Under the pieces are notes generated by a model, which was not told the DNA's origin, did no database searches, and saw only the letters and a program-made list of their open reading frames with translations. A stretch of 23,948 nt of DNA from Schlegelella_A sp036272325 (GTDB lineage Bacteria; Pseudomonadota; Gammaproteobacteria; Burkholderiales; Burkholderiaceae_C), in the NCBI GenBank assembly GCA_036272325.1, contig DATAYY010000153.1, positions 1 through 23,948 on the forward strand, given 5' to 3'. Each line of letters begins with the position of its first letter. Positions within the stretch are counted from its first letter, which is position 1. The position numbers and the translations under genes were made by a program. Below, in pieces: positions 1 through 8,322 of this stretch.

Positions 1-499
1 GGAGGGGTGCTCGAGCGTCGCCGGCGTCTACCTCGCCGGCGACGGTGCGCGCATCGGGGGCGCCGATGTCGCCGAGCTGCAAGGCCGGCGCACCGCGCTC
101 GCCGTCCTCGAGGACCTCGGCCGCGCGGTCGATCGCGGCGAGCGCGACTCGCTCGATCGCGCCCTCGTCCGCCAGGCGCGGTTTCGACGCGCCCTCGACG
201 CCGCGTATCCGTTCCCCGGCCATCTCCTCGACGCCGTCGACGACGACGAGATCGTCTGCCGCTGCGAGGGCATCACCGCAGCGGCACTGCGCCAGGCGGC
301 GCGCGACCACGCTGCGGTCGACATCAATCGCGTCAAGGCGCTGACCCGGATCGGCATGGGCCGATGTCAGGGCCGCGTCTGCGGCGAGGTCGCGGCAGAG
401 CTTCTGGCGCGCGCCTGCGGCAGCGACCTCGAGCGCGTCGGTCGCCTGCGCAGCCAGCCGCCCGTCAAGCCGATCCCGATCGTCGCGAGTGCGACATGA
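1..499 (+). CDS. FAD-dependent oxidoreductase, opine/D-hydroxyproline oxidase subunit A-like (3' part)
   Basis: This is the C-terminal 165 codons of a gene that begins before the window, read in the frame starting at base 2. It opens with a segment reading GVYLAGDGARIGGAD, the second FAD-contacting loop of pyridine-nucleotide-disulphide-type flavoproteins. A BFD-like [2Fe-2S] domain follows, with cysteine pairs CRC and CQGRVC about 45 residues apart. This arrangement is known from the A (alpha) subunits of octopine/nopaline oxidase (OoxA), HcnB and D-hydroxyproline dehydrogenase. Those enzymes pair with a DAO-type subunit, and one is encoded immediately downstream here with a 4-bp ATGA overlap. 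The inferred role is electron transfer in oxidative cleavage of an N-substituted amino acid. The substrate cannot be read from this fragment. Confidence 0.88.
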   Translation, partial: EGCSSVAGVYLAGDGARIGGADVAELQGRRTALAVLEDLGRAVDRGERDSLDRALVRQARFRRALDAAYPFPGHLLDAVDDDEIVCRCEGITAAALRQAARDHAAVDINRVKALTRIGMGRCQGRVCGEVAAELLARACGSDLERVGRLRSQPPVKPIPIVASAT

Positions 500-1647
500 G
501 CGAATCTCTGCGCGTCGACGTGACGATCATCGGCGGCGGAATCGCCGGCTGCGCCGCGGCGGTCGCCTTGCGCAAGGCGGGACTGACGGTGGCCCTCCTC
601 GAGAAGGGCCTGTGCGGCGCGGCCGCGAGCGGCGTCAATTTCGGCGGCGTCCGCCAGCAAGGGCGCGACCTCGCCGAGCTACCGATCGCGCGCCGGGCGC
701 GGCCCCTCTGGGACGGGCTCAACGAAACGCTGGGCGAGGACGTCGAGTTCGCGGCGACCGGTCATCTCAAGCTCGCGCGTTCCGAGGCCGACATGGCCCA
801 GCTCGAGCGCTATGCGCAGGACGCCGCGGCGCACGGCCTGCGCCTCGAGCTGCTCGGGGCAGGCGCCCTGAAGTCGCGGGCGCCGTGGCTCGGCGCCGGC
901 GTGATCGGCGCATCGCTCTGCGCCGAGGACGGGCAGGCCAATCCACGCAAGGTCGGGCCCGCGTTCGCGCGCCTGGCGCGTCGGGTCGGCGCCGACGTTC
1001 GCGAGCACGAGGTGGTACGTTCGGCGACGCGCGGCAGGGCCGGCTTCGAGACGCGCACCGACCGACTCGAGGTGAAGAGCCGCTTCCTCGTCAACTGCGC
1101 CGGCGTCGGCGCGGGCGAGGTCGCGCGCTGGTTCGGCGAAGACGTGCCCCTGCGACCCCTGGTGCCGAACATGCTCGTCACCGAGCCGCTGCCGTTCTTC
1201 ATCGACCGCTCGATCGGCGTGTGCGGCGGCGGCGTCTACCTGCGCCAGATCGCGCGTGGCAACGCGATCCTCGGTGGTGGCGGCGGCTGGGGCGATGCCG
1301 ACTGCAGCCGGTCGCGGCCGGCGACGGCGACGTCGTTTGCCGCGATGGCGAGCGCGATCGCACTGGTCCCGGCGCTGGCCGGCAGCCTCGTCATTCGGAC
1401 CTGGGCGGGAATCGACGGCACGATGCCCGACCACATTCCGGTGCTCGGCTTCTCGGCGACGACGCCCGACCTCGTCCATGCCTTCGGGTTCTCCGGCCAC
1501 GGCTTTCAGCTCGGGCCGATCATCGGCGAGATCATCGCCGAGCTGCTGACAGAGGGACGCTCGCCATCGCCGCTCGCGCCCTTCGCGATCGGGCGCTTCG
1601 CCGGCGCGACCGCAGCGCCTCGCGCGCCGGTCGATGTCGACGCCTGA
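496..1647 (+). CDS. FAD-dependent oxidoreductase (DAO family), opine/hydroxyproline oxidase subunit B-like
   Basis: A 383-aa DAO-family flavoenzyme. The dinucleotide-binding motif IIGGGIAG lies at residues 11-18 and an acidic end of beta2 (LLEKG) near 34-38. The C-terminal FAD-contact motif GFSGHGFQLGP lies at 331-341, and HIPVLG at 313-318 is typical of the sarcosine-oxidase/OoxB/HcnC group. The reading frame is open much further upstream, but the ATG at 496 overlaps the stop of the preceding subunit gene (ATGA) and starts exactly before the FAD-binding strand, so I chose it. It probably forms the catalytic beta subunit with the upstream gene product and oxidises the C-N bond of an imported amine or amino-acid derivative. 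Opine oxidase B, D-hydroxyproline dehydrogenase beta or a glycine/sarcosine oxidase are the alternatives. No signal peptide is visible. Confidence 0.9.
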   Translation: MSESLRVDVTIIGGGIAGCAAAVALRKAGLTVALLEKGLCGAAASGVNFGGVRQQGRDLAELPIARRARPLWDGLNETLGEDVEFAATGHLKLARSEADMAQLERYAQDAAAHGLRLELLGAGALKSRAPWLGAGVIGASLCAEDGQANPRKVGPAFARLARRVGADVREHEVVRSATRGRAGFETRTDRLEVKSRFLVNCAGVGAGEVARWFGEDVPLRPLVPNMLVTEPLPFFIDRSIGVCGGGVYLRQIARGNAILGGGGGWGDADCSRSRPATATSFAAMASAIALVPALAGSLVIRTWAGIDGTMPDHIPVLGFSATTPDLVHAFGFSGHGFQLGPIIGEIIAELLTEGRSPSPLAPFAIGRFAGATAAPRAPVDVDA

Positions 1648-1686
1648 TCATGGCAGTCACCGAGTTTCGGTGCGTCCAGCGCCGGC

Positions 1687-1692
1687 TATGAT
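1687..1692 (+). promoter_or_regulatory. Possible -10 element upstream of the binding-protein gene
   Basis: The 100-bp gap before the ABC binding-protein gene is the only sizeable gap in the plus-strand cluster. It contains TATGAT, a 5/6 match to the sigma70 -10 consensus. The -35 region about 16-17 bp upstream is poor (TTTCGG). It may give the importer a start of its own, but the evidence is only a hexamer in a GC-rich background. Confidence 0.25.
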
Positions 1693-1747
1693 GCCTCGCG
1701 CCGGATCACGGCGCGACCGGGGCCACGCGCCTCTCGAGGAACACGGC

Positions 1748-3289
1748 ATGAAGCGACTTGTCTGCGCCGCCGCTGCGGCAATCCTCCTTGCCAGCGCCGG
1801 TGCGAGCGCGCAGACGACGCTCAACGTCGGCATGTCGGCCGCCGACGTCAACCAGCTCGACCCGTATCGCGCGACGACGACGCAGGACAAGCCGCTCACC
1901 TCGTGGATCTACAACGGCCTGGTCCGTTTCAAGCCGGGCTCGGCCAGCCTGGAGACGCTCGAGCCCGACCTCGCCGAGCGCTGGGAGAGCACGCCCGACA
2001 AGCTGACGTGGACCTTCCACCTTCGGCGCGGCGTCAAGTTCCACGGCGACTACGGGACGCTGAGCGCCGACGACGTTGTCTTCTCGCTCAAGCGCGCGGC
2101 CGACTCGAAGACCTCGTCGTTCTCGGGCGACTACGCGTCGATCGACAGCGTCGAGGCGGTCGACCCGCTGACCGTGCGCGTCAAGCTCAAGCAGGCGGTG
2201 CCGTTCTTCCTCGGCCTGGTCACCAACTACCACGGCGGTAACGTCGTCAGCAAGAAGGCGGTCGAAAAGCTCGGCGACAACTTCCGCCTCAACCCGATCG
2301 GCACCGGCCCGTTCAAGTTCGAGTCGTACAAGCCGAACGAGAGCGTCATCTTCATCGCCAACAAGGACTACTTCCGCGGCGCGCCGAAGATCGATCGCAT
2401 CGTCTACCACCTGATCCCGGCCGACTCGGCGCGCGACCTGGCCTTCACCTCGGGCGAGCTCGACATCGTCTACGGTCGCCAGGACCAGAAATGGGCGGAG
2501 CGCTTCAAGAAGGAGCCCGGCGTCATCGTCGACGTGCTGCGCCCGGCCGAGCTCGGCCAGCTGCACCTCAACATGACCGTCAAGCCGCTCGACGACAAGC
2601 GCGTCCGCCAGGCGATCGCGCACGCGATCAACCGGCAGCAGATCGTCAACTTCAAGGGCGACCTCACCGCCGACCTGCCGGTCTCGGTCGTTCCCGCCGG
2701 TTATCTCGGCACCGATGCCAAGGCGCCGCTCGCCACCTACGATGTCGCCAAGGCCAAGGCGCTGCTGAAGGAAGCGGGCTTTCCGAACGGCATCACCGTG
2801 AAGGCGATCCAGTCGACGCTGCCGTCGATGCTCAACACCGCGCAGATCCTGCAGGCCCAGCTCAAGCTCGCCGGCATCGACCTGCAGCTCGACACGGTCG
2901 ACCACCAGACCTTCCACGCCAACATTCGCAAGGACCTGAGCGGCGCGGTCTATTACACAGCGGCACGTTTTCCGGTCGCTGACGTGCCGCTGACTCAGTT
3001 CTTCCATTCGCGCTCGATCGTCGGCACGCCGACGGCAGTGGTGAACTTCTCGCACTGCGCCGTCGCCGACAAGGAGATCGACGCGGCGCGCTCCGAGCCC
3101 GACCTCGCCAAGCAGAAGGAGCTGTGGGCGACGGCGCAGCGGAAGATCCTCGAGGAGGTCTGCGCCGTGCCGCTGTTCGAGCAGCTTCAGGTCTGGGCGC
3201 ACAAGTCGAACATCGACTACGGCTACAAGCTGGTCGACGCGATCCACCTCGGGCCGCAGATCACCGAGCTGACGACCAAGAAGAAGTAA
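1748..3289 (+). CDS. ABC transporter substrate-binding protein, peptide/opine/nickel family (SBP family 5)
   Basis: A 513-aa periplasmic binding protein of the DppA/OppA family (SBP_bac_5). The ATG at 1748 is preferred over upstream in-frame starts. It has a GAGGA ribosome-binding site about 8 bases upstream, and it begins a clean signal peptide with MKR charges, an alanine/leucine core and the cleavage motif ASA before Gln22. The mature protein shows the family landmark LAERWESTPDKLTWTFHLR near residues 75-95 and a typical SADDVVFSLKR segment. Length is within the usual range. It captures the ligand in the periplasm and delivers it to the permeases encoded next. The neighbouring flavin oxidase genes suggest an amino-acid-derived ligand such as an opine or imino-acid peptide, but the binding pocket cannot be read directly. 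Confidence 0.95.
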   Translation: MKRLVCAAAAAILLASAGASAQTTLNVGMSAADVNQLDPYRATTTQDKPLTSWIYNGLVRFKPGSASLETLEPDLAERWESTPDKLTWTFHLRRGVKFHGDYGTLSADDVVFSLKRAADSKTSSFSGDYASIDSVEAVDPLTVRVKLKQAVPFFLGLVTNYHGGNVVSKKAVEKLGDNFRLNPIGTGPFKFESYKPNESVIFIANKDYFRGAPKIDRIVYHLIPADSARDLAFTSGELDIVYGRQDQKWAERFKKEPGVIVDVLRPAELGQLHLNMTVKPLDDKRVRQAIAHAINRQQIVNFKGDLTADLPVSVVPAGYLGTDAKAPLATYDVAKAKALLKEAGFPNGITVKAIQSTLPSMLNTAQILQAQLKLAGIDLQLDTVDHQTFHANIRKDLSGAVYYTAARFPVADVPLTQFFHSRSIVGTPTAVVNFSHCAVADKEIDAARSEPDLAKQKELWATAQRKILEEVCAVPLFEQLQVWAHKSNIDYGYKLVDAIHLGPQITELTTKKK

Positions 3290-3319
3290 CCGCTTCCGGC
3301 CGGCCGCGGCGGCGCCTCC

Positions 3320-4261
3320 ATGCTGCGCTTCGTCGTCAACCGGCTCCTGCTCGCGCTGCCGACGCTGTGGGCGGTGCTGACGCTGGTGTTCGTCCTGGTC
3401 CGGGTGGTGCCCGGCGACCCGACCATCGTCGTCCTCGGCGACCAGGCGAGCCCGCAGGCGCGCGCCGCGCTGCGCGAGCGGCTCGGCCTGAACAAGCCGC
3501 TGCTCGTCCAGTACGCCGACTTCATGGTCCAGATCGCGCGAGGTGACCTCGGCCGCTCGATCGTCACCAACCGGCCGATCACGACGGACGTCGCCGCGGT
3601 CCTGCCCTACACGATCGAGCTGACGCTCGCCGCGCTCTTCATCGGCACCGTGATCGGCGTTCCGCTCGGGGTCGTCGCGGCGCAGCGGCGCGACGGAATC
3701 GTCGACTGGCTGGCGCGCATCGTCTCGCTCGCCGGGCTGTCGTTCCCGGCGTTCGTCTCGGGGATCCTCCTGCTCATCGCCTTCGCCGTCGAGCTGCGCT
3801 GGTTTCCCGTCATCTCGACCGTGACCGGCACCGACCCACTGCAGCGCGTGCGCGCGCTCGCCCTGCCCGCGCTCAACCTCGGCCTGATCATGGTCGCCTA
3901 CGTGACGCGGGTGACGCGCTCCGGGATGCTCAAGGCGTTGAGCGATGACTACGTGCGCACTGCGCGCGCGAAAGGCCTGCCGCGGCGAGTCGTCGTCTGG
4001 CGCCATGCGCTGCGCAACGTGCTCATCCCGATCGTCACCGTCGTCGGCCTCTACCTCGGCGTGCTAATCGGCAACGCCGTCCTGACCGAGATCGTCTTCA
4101 ACCGCCCCGGCCTCGGCAAGCTGATCGTCTCGGCCTTGAACCAGCGCGACTACTCGCTGCTGCAAGGGCTGATGGTCGTGACCGCGCTCGCCGTCGTCGT
4201 CGCCAACATCCTCACCGACCTGACGTACGGTCTCGTCGATCCTCGCGTCAAGGCCCGATGA
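3320..4261 (+). CDS. ABC transporter permease, DppB/OppB family
   Basis: A 313-aa inner-membrane permease with about six hydrophobic segments; the first spans roughly residues 9-29. The early motif VVPGDP at 29-34 is characteristic of DppB/OppB proteins. The cytoplasmic EAA loop that docks the ATPase is at about 211-236 (YVRTARAKGLPRRVVVWRHA...). The family C-terminal segment FNRPGLGKLIVSAL lies near 260-273, and the protein ends in DPRVKAR. It starts 30 bp after the binding-protein gene, and its TGA overlaps the ATG of the second permease by 4 bp, so the two are probably translationally coupled. It forms half of the membrane channel of the importer. Confidence 0.96.
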   Translation: MLRFVVNRLLLALPTLWAVLTLVFVLVRVVPGDPTIVVLGDQASPQARAALRERLGLNKPLLVQYADFMVQIARGDLGRSIVTNRPITTDVAAVLPYTIELTLAALFIGTVIGVPLGVVAAQRRDGIVDWLARIVSLAGLSFPAFVSGILLLIAFAVELRWFPVISTVTGTDPLQRVRALALPALNLGLIMVAYVTRVTRSGMLKALSDDYVRTARAKGLPRRVVVWRHALRNVLIPIVTVVGLYLGVLIGNAVLTEIVFNRPGLGKLIVSALNQRDYSLLQGLMVVTALAVVVANILTDLTYGLVDPRVKAR

Positions 4262-5118
4262 GCAGCGCCACCGCCGCCATCGTCACCGCGCCCTCGGCGT
4301 GGAAGCGGGCGACCCGCTCCGGCGGATTGGTCGTCGGCCTCGTCCTCGCCGTGACGATGGTCGCGATCGCGATCGCCGCGCCCTGGATCGCGCCCTTCGA
4401 TCCGAACGACCAGGACGTTCTGCTGAAGCTCGAGCCGCCATCGGCCGCGCACTGGTTCGGCACCGACGCCTTCGGCCGCGACGTGCTCTCGCGCGTGATC
4501 TACGGCGCGCGCATCTCGCTCTTCGTCGGCGCGCTGGCGACGCTCGCCGGGGTCGTCATCGGCACAGTCATCGGCGTCATCTCGGGCTACCTCGGCGGCG
4601 TGGTCGACCGCCTCATCACCGCGGCGACCGACGTCCTGCTCAGCTTCCCGCAGCTGATCATGGGCCTGATGCTGGTCGCCGTGCTCGGCGCGAACCTGTT
4701 CAACCTGATCCTGGCGATCGCCATCACGGCGGTGCCGGCGTTCATCCGCGTCGCCCGCGCCTCGACCCTGGCGATGAAGGAGCGCGACTTCGTCGACGCC
4801 TGCCGCGCCCTCGGCTTCGGCGACCCGCGCATCATGTTCCTGCACGTCCTGCCCAACATCATGGACGAGGTCGTGGTCATGGCGTCGCTCTGGTTCGCGG
4901 CGGCGATCCGCACCGAGTCGACGCTCGCCTTCATCGGCCTCGGCGTGCCGCCGCCGACCGCGACCTGGGGCGGCATCATCCGCGACGGCTTCGACAACCT
5001 GCTCGACGCGTCGTGGCTGTCGATCTTCCCGAGCCTGGCGATCCTGACGATCATGATCGCGCTCAACCTGATCGGCGACGGCTTGCGCGACGCCAGCGAC
5101 CCGCGGGCGCCGCAATGA
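4258..5118 (+). CDS. ABC transporter permease, DppC/OppC family
   Basis: A 286-aa permease partner. It has a hydrophobic N-terminal segment at about residues 23-42, the hallmark motif HWFGTDAFGRDVLSRVIYGAR at 65-85, and an EAA loop at about 177-200 (DFVDACRALGFGDPRIMFLHVLPN region). The C-terminus holds the expected GDGLRDASDPR motif. It overlaps the upstream permease by ATGA and the downstream ATPase gene by ATGA, as in dpp/opp operons. With the DppB-like protein it forms the transmembrane heterodimer. Nothing is missing compared with the family. Confidence 0.96.
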   Translation: MSSATAAIVTAPSAWKRATRSGGLVVGLVLAVTMVAIAIAAPWIAPFDPNDQDVLLKLEPPSAAHWFGTDAFGRDVLSRVIYGARISLFVGALATLAGVVIGTVIGVISGYLGGVVDRLITAATDVLLSFPQLIMGLMLVAVLGANLFNLILAIAITAVPAFIRVARASTLAMKERDFVDACRALGFGDPRIMFLHVLPNIMDEVVVMASLWFAAAIRTESTLAFIGLGVPPPTATWGGIIRDGFDNLLDASWLSIFPSLAILTIMIALNLIGDGLRDASDPRAPQ

Positions 5119-6137
5119 GCGCCGCGGCTGCCGCGCCGGCCGATGCGAGCGCCGCGCCCGAGCCGGACGCGCCGTCGCTCGTCGTCGAACGATTGACGAC
5201 CTCGATCCGCATCGACCGCCAGTGGTTCGATGCGGTGCGCGACGTCAGCTTCCAGGTGCATCGGCGCGAGACGCTCGCGCTCGTCGGCGAGTCCGGCTGC
5301 GGCAAGAGCCTGACCGCGCTGTCGGTCATGGGACTGCTGCCCGAGGGCGTCGGCCGCGTCTCGGCCGGACGCATTACCGTCGACGGCACCGACATGACGG
5401 CGGCCAGCGCCGCCGAGGCGCAGGCGATGCGCGGCGACCGCATCGGCATGATCTTCCAGGAGCCGATGACATCGCTGAACCCGGTCCTGCCGGTCGGCTT
5501 CCAGATCGCGGAGTCGCTGGTCGAGCATCGCGGCATGAGCCGGCGCGAGGCGCGCCAGCGCGCGCTCGCGCTGATGGAGCTCGTTCGCATCCCGGCGGCC
5601 GCGCAGCGCCTCGATGCGTATGCGCACCAGTTCTCGGGCGGCATGCGCCAGCGCGTCATCATCGCGATCGCCCTCGCCTGCTCGCCCAAGGTGCTGATCG
5701 CCGACGAGCCGACGACCGCCCTCGACGTCACGATCCAGGCGCAGGTGCTCGCCCTCTTGGCCGACCTGCAGCGCCGCGAGGGCCTCGCCGTCCTCCTGAT
5801 CACGCACAACCTCGGCGTCGTCGCCGCCGTCGCCGACCGGGTCATCGTGATGTACGGCGGCGACGTCGTCGAGAGCGCGCCGGCCAAGGAGTTCTTCCGC
5901 CGCCCGACGCATCCGTACAGCGAGGCGCTGCTCGCGGCGATGCCACGCGTCGACCGCTCCGCCGAAGCGCTCGCGCCGATCCCGGGCCAAGTGCCGACGC
6001 TGGCCGACCTTCCGGCGGGCTGCCGTTTCCAGTCGCGCTGCCGGCTGCGGATCGCCAAGTGCGCCGAGCTGCCGCCTTTGATTCCGCTTACCGCCGCGCC
6101 CGCGCACGGCGTTCGCTGCTGGGTGCGCGCGCCATGA
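5115..6137 (+). CDS. ABC transporter ATP-binding protein, DppD/OppD family
   Basis: A 340-aa ATPase subunit. Walker A GESGCGKS is at residues 58-65, the Q-loop Gln at 115 (IFQEPM), the signature FSGGMRQR at 173-180, Walker B with DEPT at 192-200 and the switch His at 231 (ITHNLG). The oligopeptide/dipeptide C-terminal extension carries Cys303, Cys309, Cys316 and Cys335, the arrangement known to hold a [4Fe-4S] cluster in DppD/OppD-type subunits. The first 20 residues are an alanine/proline-rich tail not needed for the fold. The open frame continues far upstream, but the ATG at 5115 overlaps the permease stop (ATGA), so I used it. It powers uptake together with the DppF-like protein. Confidence 0.96.
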   Translation: MSAAAAAPADASAAPEPDAPSLVVERLTTSIRIDRQWFDAVRDVSFQVHRRETLALVGESGCGKSLTALSVMGLLPEGVGRVSAGRITVDGTDMTAASAAEAQAMRGDRIGMIFQEPMTSLNPVLPVGFQIAESLVEHRGMSRREARQRALALMELVRIPAAAQRLDAYAHQFSGGMRQRVIIAIALACSPKVLIADEPTTALDVTIQAQVLALLADLQRREGLAVLLITHNLGVVAAVADRVIVMYGGDVVESAPAKEFFRRPTHPYSEALLAAMPRVDRSAEALAPIPGQVPTLADLPAGCRFQSRCRLRIAKCAELPPLIPLTAAPAHGVRCWVRAP

Positions 6138-6147
6138 CAGGGTCGGG

Positions 6148-7158
6148 ATGAACGCGCCCTTGCTCGAGGTGCGCGGCCTCACCAAGACCTTCAAGGAGCG
6201 GCGCGGCTGGCCGATTCCGACGACGGTCGCGGTGCGCGCGCTCGACCGCGTCTCGTTCGACGTCGGCCGCGGCGAGGCGCTCGGCATCGTCGGCGAATCG
6301 GGCTGCGGCAAGTCGACCGTCGCGCGTGCGTGCCTGCGCCTGATCACGGCCGATGCCGGCAGCGTCTGCTTCGACGGCGTCGACGTCGGCGCGGCGAGCG
6401 CCGGCGCGCTGCGGGTACTGCGCCGAAGGCTGCAGATCGTTTTCCAGGATCCGGCATCGGCGCTCGACCCGCGCCAGCGCATCGCCGACGCGCTCGGCGA
6501 GTCGCTCAGGGTCCATGGAATCGCCCGCGGCAATGACGTGACGACAGCGGTGCTGCGCCTGCTCGACGAAGTCGGTCTGCCGCCCTCGGCGGCGCGCCGT
6601 TATCCGCACGAGTTTTCGGGCGGCCAGCGCCAGCGCATCGGCATCGCCCGCGCGCTCGCGCTGGGCCCGGACCTCGTCTTCGCCGACGAGCCGGTGTCGG
6701 CGCTCGACGTCAGCGTCCAGGCGCAGATCCTGGTCCTGCTCGACGAGCTGCGCCATCGGCGCGAGCTGGCCTTCGTCTTCATTTCGCACGACCTCGGCGT
6801 CGTGCGCCACTTCTGCCAGCGCGTCGCGGTGATGTACCTCGGCCGGATCATCGAGGAAGGCCCGGTGCCGGGGATCTTCGAGGAGCCGCTGCATCCCTAC
6901 ACGCGGCTGCTCAAGTCGTCGTCGCCGATCCCCGATCCCGAGCAGGCGGTCGCGATCGACCTGCAGGAGGGGGAGCCACCCTCGCCGGTCGATCCGCCCT
7001 CGGGGTGCCACTTCCACCCCCGCTGCCCCTTCGTCATGGAACGCTGCAAGGCGGCCGCGCCGGTGCTCGAGGAGGTCGCGCCGGGCCGGCGCGTCGCCTG
7101 TTATCTCTTCGACGAGACGTCAAGAGACGGCGCCGGAGCCGTAGCGTCCCCGCAATAG
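6148..7158 (+). CDS. ABC transporter ATP-binding protein, DppF/OppF family
   Basis: A 336-aa second ATPase. Walker A GESGCGKS is at residues 49-56, the Q-loop Gln at 100, the signature FSGGQRQR at 156-163, Walker B VFADEP at about 177-182 and the switch His at 214 (ISHDLG). The C-terminal extension has Cys287, Cys293, Cys300 and Cys318, again the probable [4Fe-4S] ligands. The gene begins 10 bp after the partner ATPase gene. Its last 39 bp overlap the end of the convergent FAD oxidoreductase gene on the other strand. The extra C-terminal tail after Tyr319 is encoded in this shared stretch and may be dispensable. Confidence 0.95.
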   Translation: MNAPLLEVRGLTKTFKERRGWPIPTTVAVRALDRVSFDVGRGEALGIVGESGCGKSTVARACLRLITADAGSVCFDGVDVGAASAGALRVLRRRLQIVFQDPASALDPRQRIADALGESLRVHGIARGNDVTTAVLRLLDEVGLPPSAARRYPHEFSGGQRQRIGIARALALGPDLVFADEPVSALDVSVQAQILVLLDELRHRRELAFVFISHDLGVVRHFCQRVAVMYLGRIIEEGPVPGIFEEPLHPYTRLLKSSSPIPDPEQAVAIDLQEGEPPSPVDPPSGCHFHPRCPFVMERCKAAAPVLEEVAPGRRVACYLFDETSRDGAGAVASPQ

Positions 7159-8307
7159 CTTGCCGCTGCGGAAGCGCTCGAGCGCATACGGCGCGAGCGA
7201 TACGTCGGTCGGCAGGCCGAGAACCTCCTGCGCCAGCACGCGGCCGATCGCAGGCGAGAGCTTGAAGCCGTGCCCGGAAAATCCGTAGGCGACGACGAGC
7301 CCGGGAACGTCGGGAATGCGGCCGAGCACCGGATTCCAGTCGGGCGTGACGTCGTAGACGCCCGTCCACGACGAGGCCAGCCCGGCTTCGGCATAGGCAG
7401 GAAAGCGCTCGGCGACCTGCGCGCCGACGCTCAGCACGTCGTCGACTGCAATCTCGCCTTGCTCATTGTCGGGCTGCGCCAGCGTCTCGCCGGCGCCTCC
7501 CTCGCTGACCAGCATCTGCGCGCCGCCGTAGCTGCGGCAGTAGAGCATTCCCGGCGAGGCGAGGTCCTTGTAGACCGGCATCGCAAACGTGTACGGCTCT
7601 CGGCCCGCGAGCGCCAGGACAGCGTGTCGTTCCGCGCGCACCGGCGTCTCGATGCCGGTCCAATGCTCGATGTCCTTGGCCCAGATGTTCTGCGCGCTGA
7701 CGACGCTCGCGCTCGCGAAGCGTCCCTGCGAGGTCTCGACGCCGGCGACGCTACCGCCTGCGAGCACGAGTCGGTCGACCTCAACGCCTTCGACGATCCT
7801 CACGCCACGGCGCCGCGCCGCGCGCGCGAAGGCGCTGGCGACGAGATACGCGTCGGCGAATCCGGCTTCGGGCTCGAATCCGATGAGGGCCGCGTCGTCG
7901 AAACGGCAGATAGGCAACCGCTGCGCCGCGTCGTGCGGCGAGAGCGCTTGCACCGCGATGCCCTGCGCCTGCTGCGCGAGCAGCGCGGCGCGCAGCGGCG
8001 CGAGCCTTGGCCCGTCGGGCGCAGCGATCAGGTAGCCGCATTTGACAAGGCCGGCCGACGCCTCGTCGTCGTCGAGGTAGGTTGCGAACGCATCGAAGAC
8101 CTGCCACGAACGCCGCGCCAGCTCGACATTCTCGGGAACCGAATAGTGGGTGCGCAGGATCCCGCTCGATTGCGACGAGGTGCCCGAGCCGATCCGACCG
8201 CGGTCGAGGACGACGACGTCGCGCGCGCCGAGCGCGGCCAGGTGGTACGCGATCGACACGCCGATCACGCCGGCGCCGATCACGATGACGTCGTGGCTCG
8301 ACGTCAT
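7120..8307 (-). CDS. FAD-dependent amino-acid/amine oxidoreductase (DAO family)
   Basis: A 395-aa DAO-family flavoprotein. The motif IVIGAGVIGVSIAYHLA at 8-24 is the dinucleotide-binding fold, followed by VVVLDRG at 31-37. The stretch SGTSSQSSGILRTHYS at 41-56 contacts FAD in this family. WTGVYDVTPDWNPVLG at 314-329 and GFSGHGFKLSPAIG at 342-355 complete the C-terminal FAD site. It resembles sarcosine oxidase, DadA-like and glycine oxidase proteins. I chose the ATG at 8307; a GTG five codons earlier (8322) is also possible. It is transcribed towards the ABC operon and overlaps its last gene tail-to-tail by 39 bp. Because it sits beside an amino-acid/peptide importer, oxidation of the imported compound or a product of it is a reasonable inference. 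Confidence 0.93.
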   Translation of the reverse strand: MTSSHDVIVIGAGVIGVSIAYHLAALGARDVVVLDRGRIGSGTSSQSSGILRTHYSVPENVELARRSWQVFDAFATYLDDDEASAGLVKCGYLIAAPDGPRLAPLRAALLAQQAQGIAVQALSPHDAAQRLPICRFDDAALIGFEPEAGFADAYLVASAFARAARRRGVRIVEGVEVDRLVLAGGSVAGVETSQGRFASASVVSAQNIWAKDIEHWTGIETPVRAERHAVLALAGREPYTFAMPVYKDLASPGMLYCRSYGGAQMLVSEGGAGETLAQPDNEQGEIAVDDVLSVGAQVAERFPAYAEAGLASSWTGVYDVTPDWNPVLGRIPDVPGLVVAYGFSGHGFKLSPAIGRVLAQEVLGLPTDVSLAPYALERFRSGKLLRGRYGSGAVS

Positions 8308-8322
8308 GGCCCGGGCGAGCAC

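Noticed and set aside
7..495. N-terminal extension of the subunit-B frame back to position 7
   Set aside because: Its translation is an Arg/Pro-rich shadow of the preceding oxidoreductase gene; the ATGA overlap at 496 and the FAD motif fix the start.
1706..4006. 766-codon minus-strand frame under the binding-protein and permease genes
   Set aside because: Composition is Asp/Glu/Arg/Val-rich antisense of well-matched ABC genes in a high-GC genome; no motifs of its own.
4587..6533. 648-codon minus-strand frame opposite the permease and ATPase genes
   Set aside because: Antisense shadow; the plus strand has Walker and EAA motifs in the correct order.
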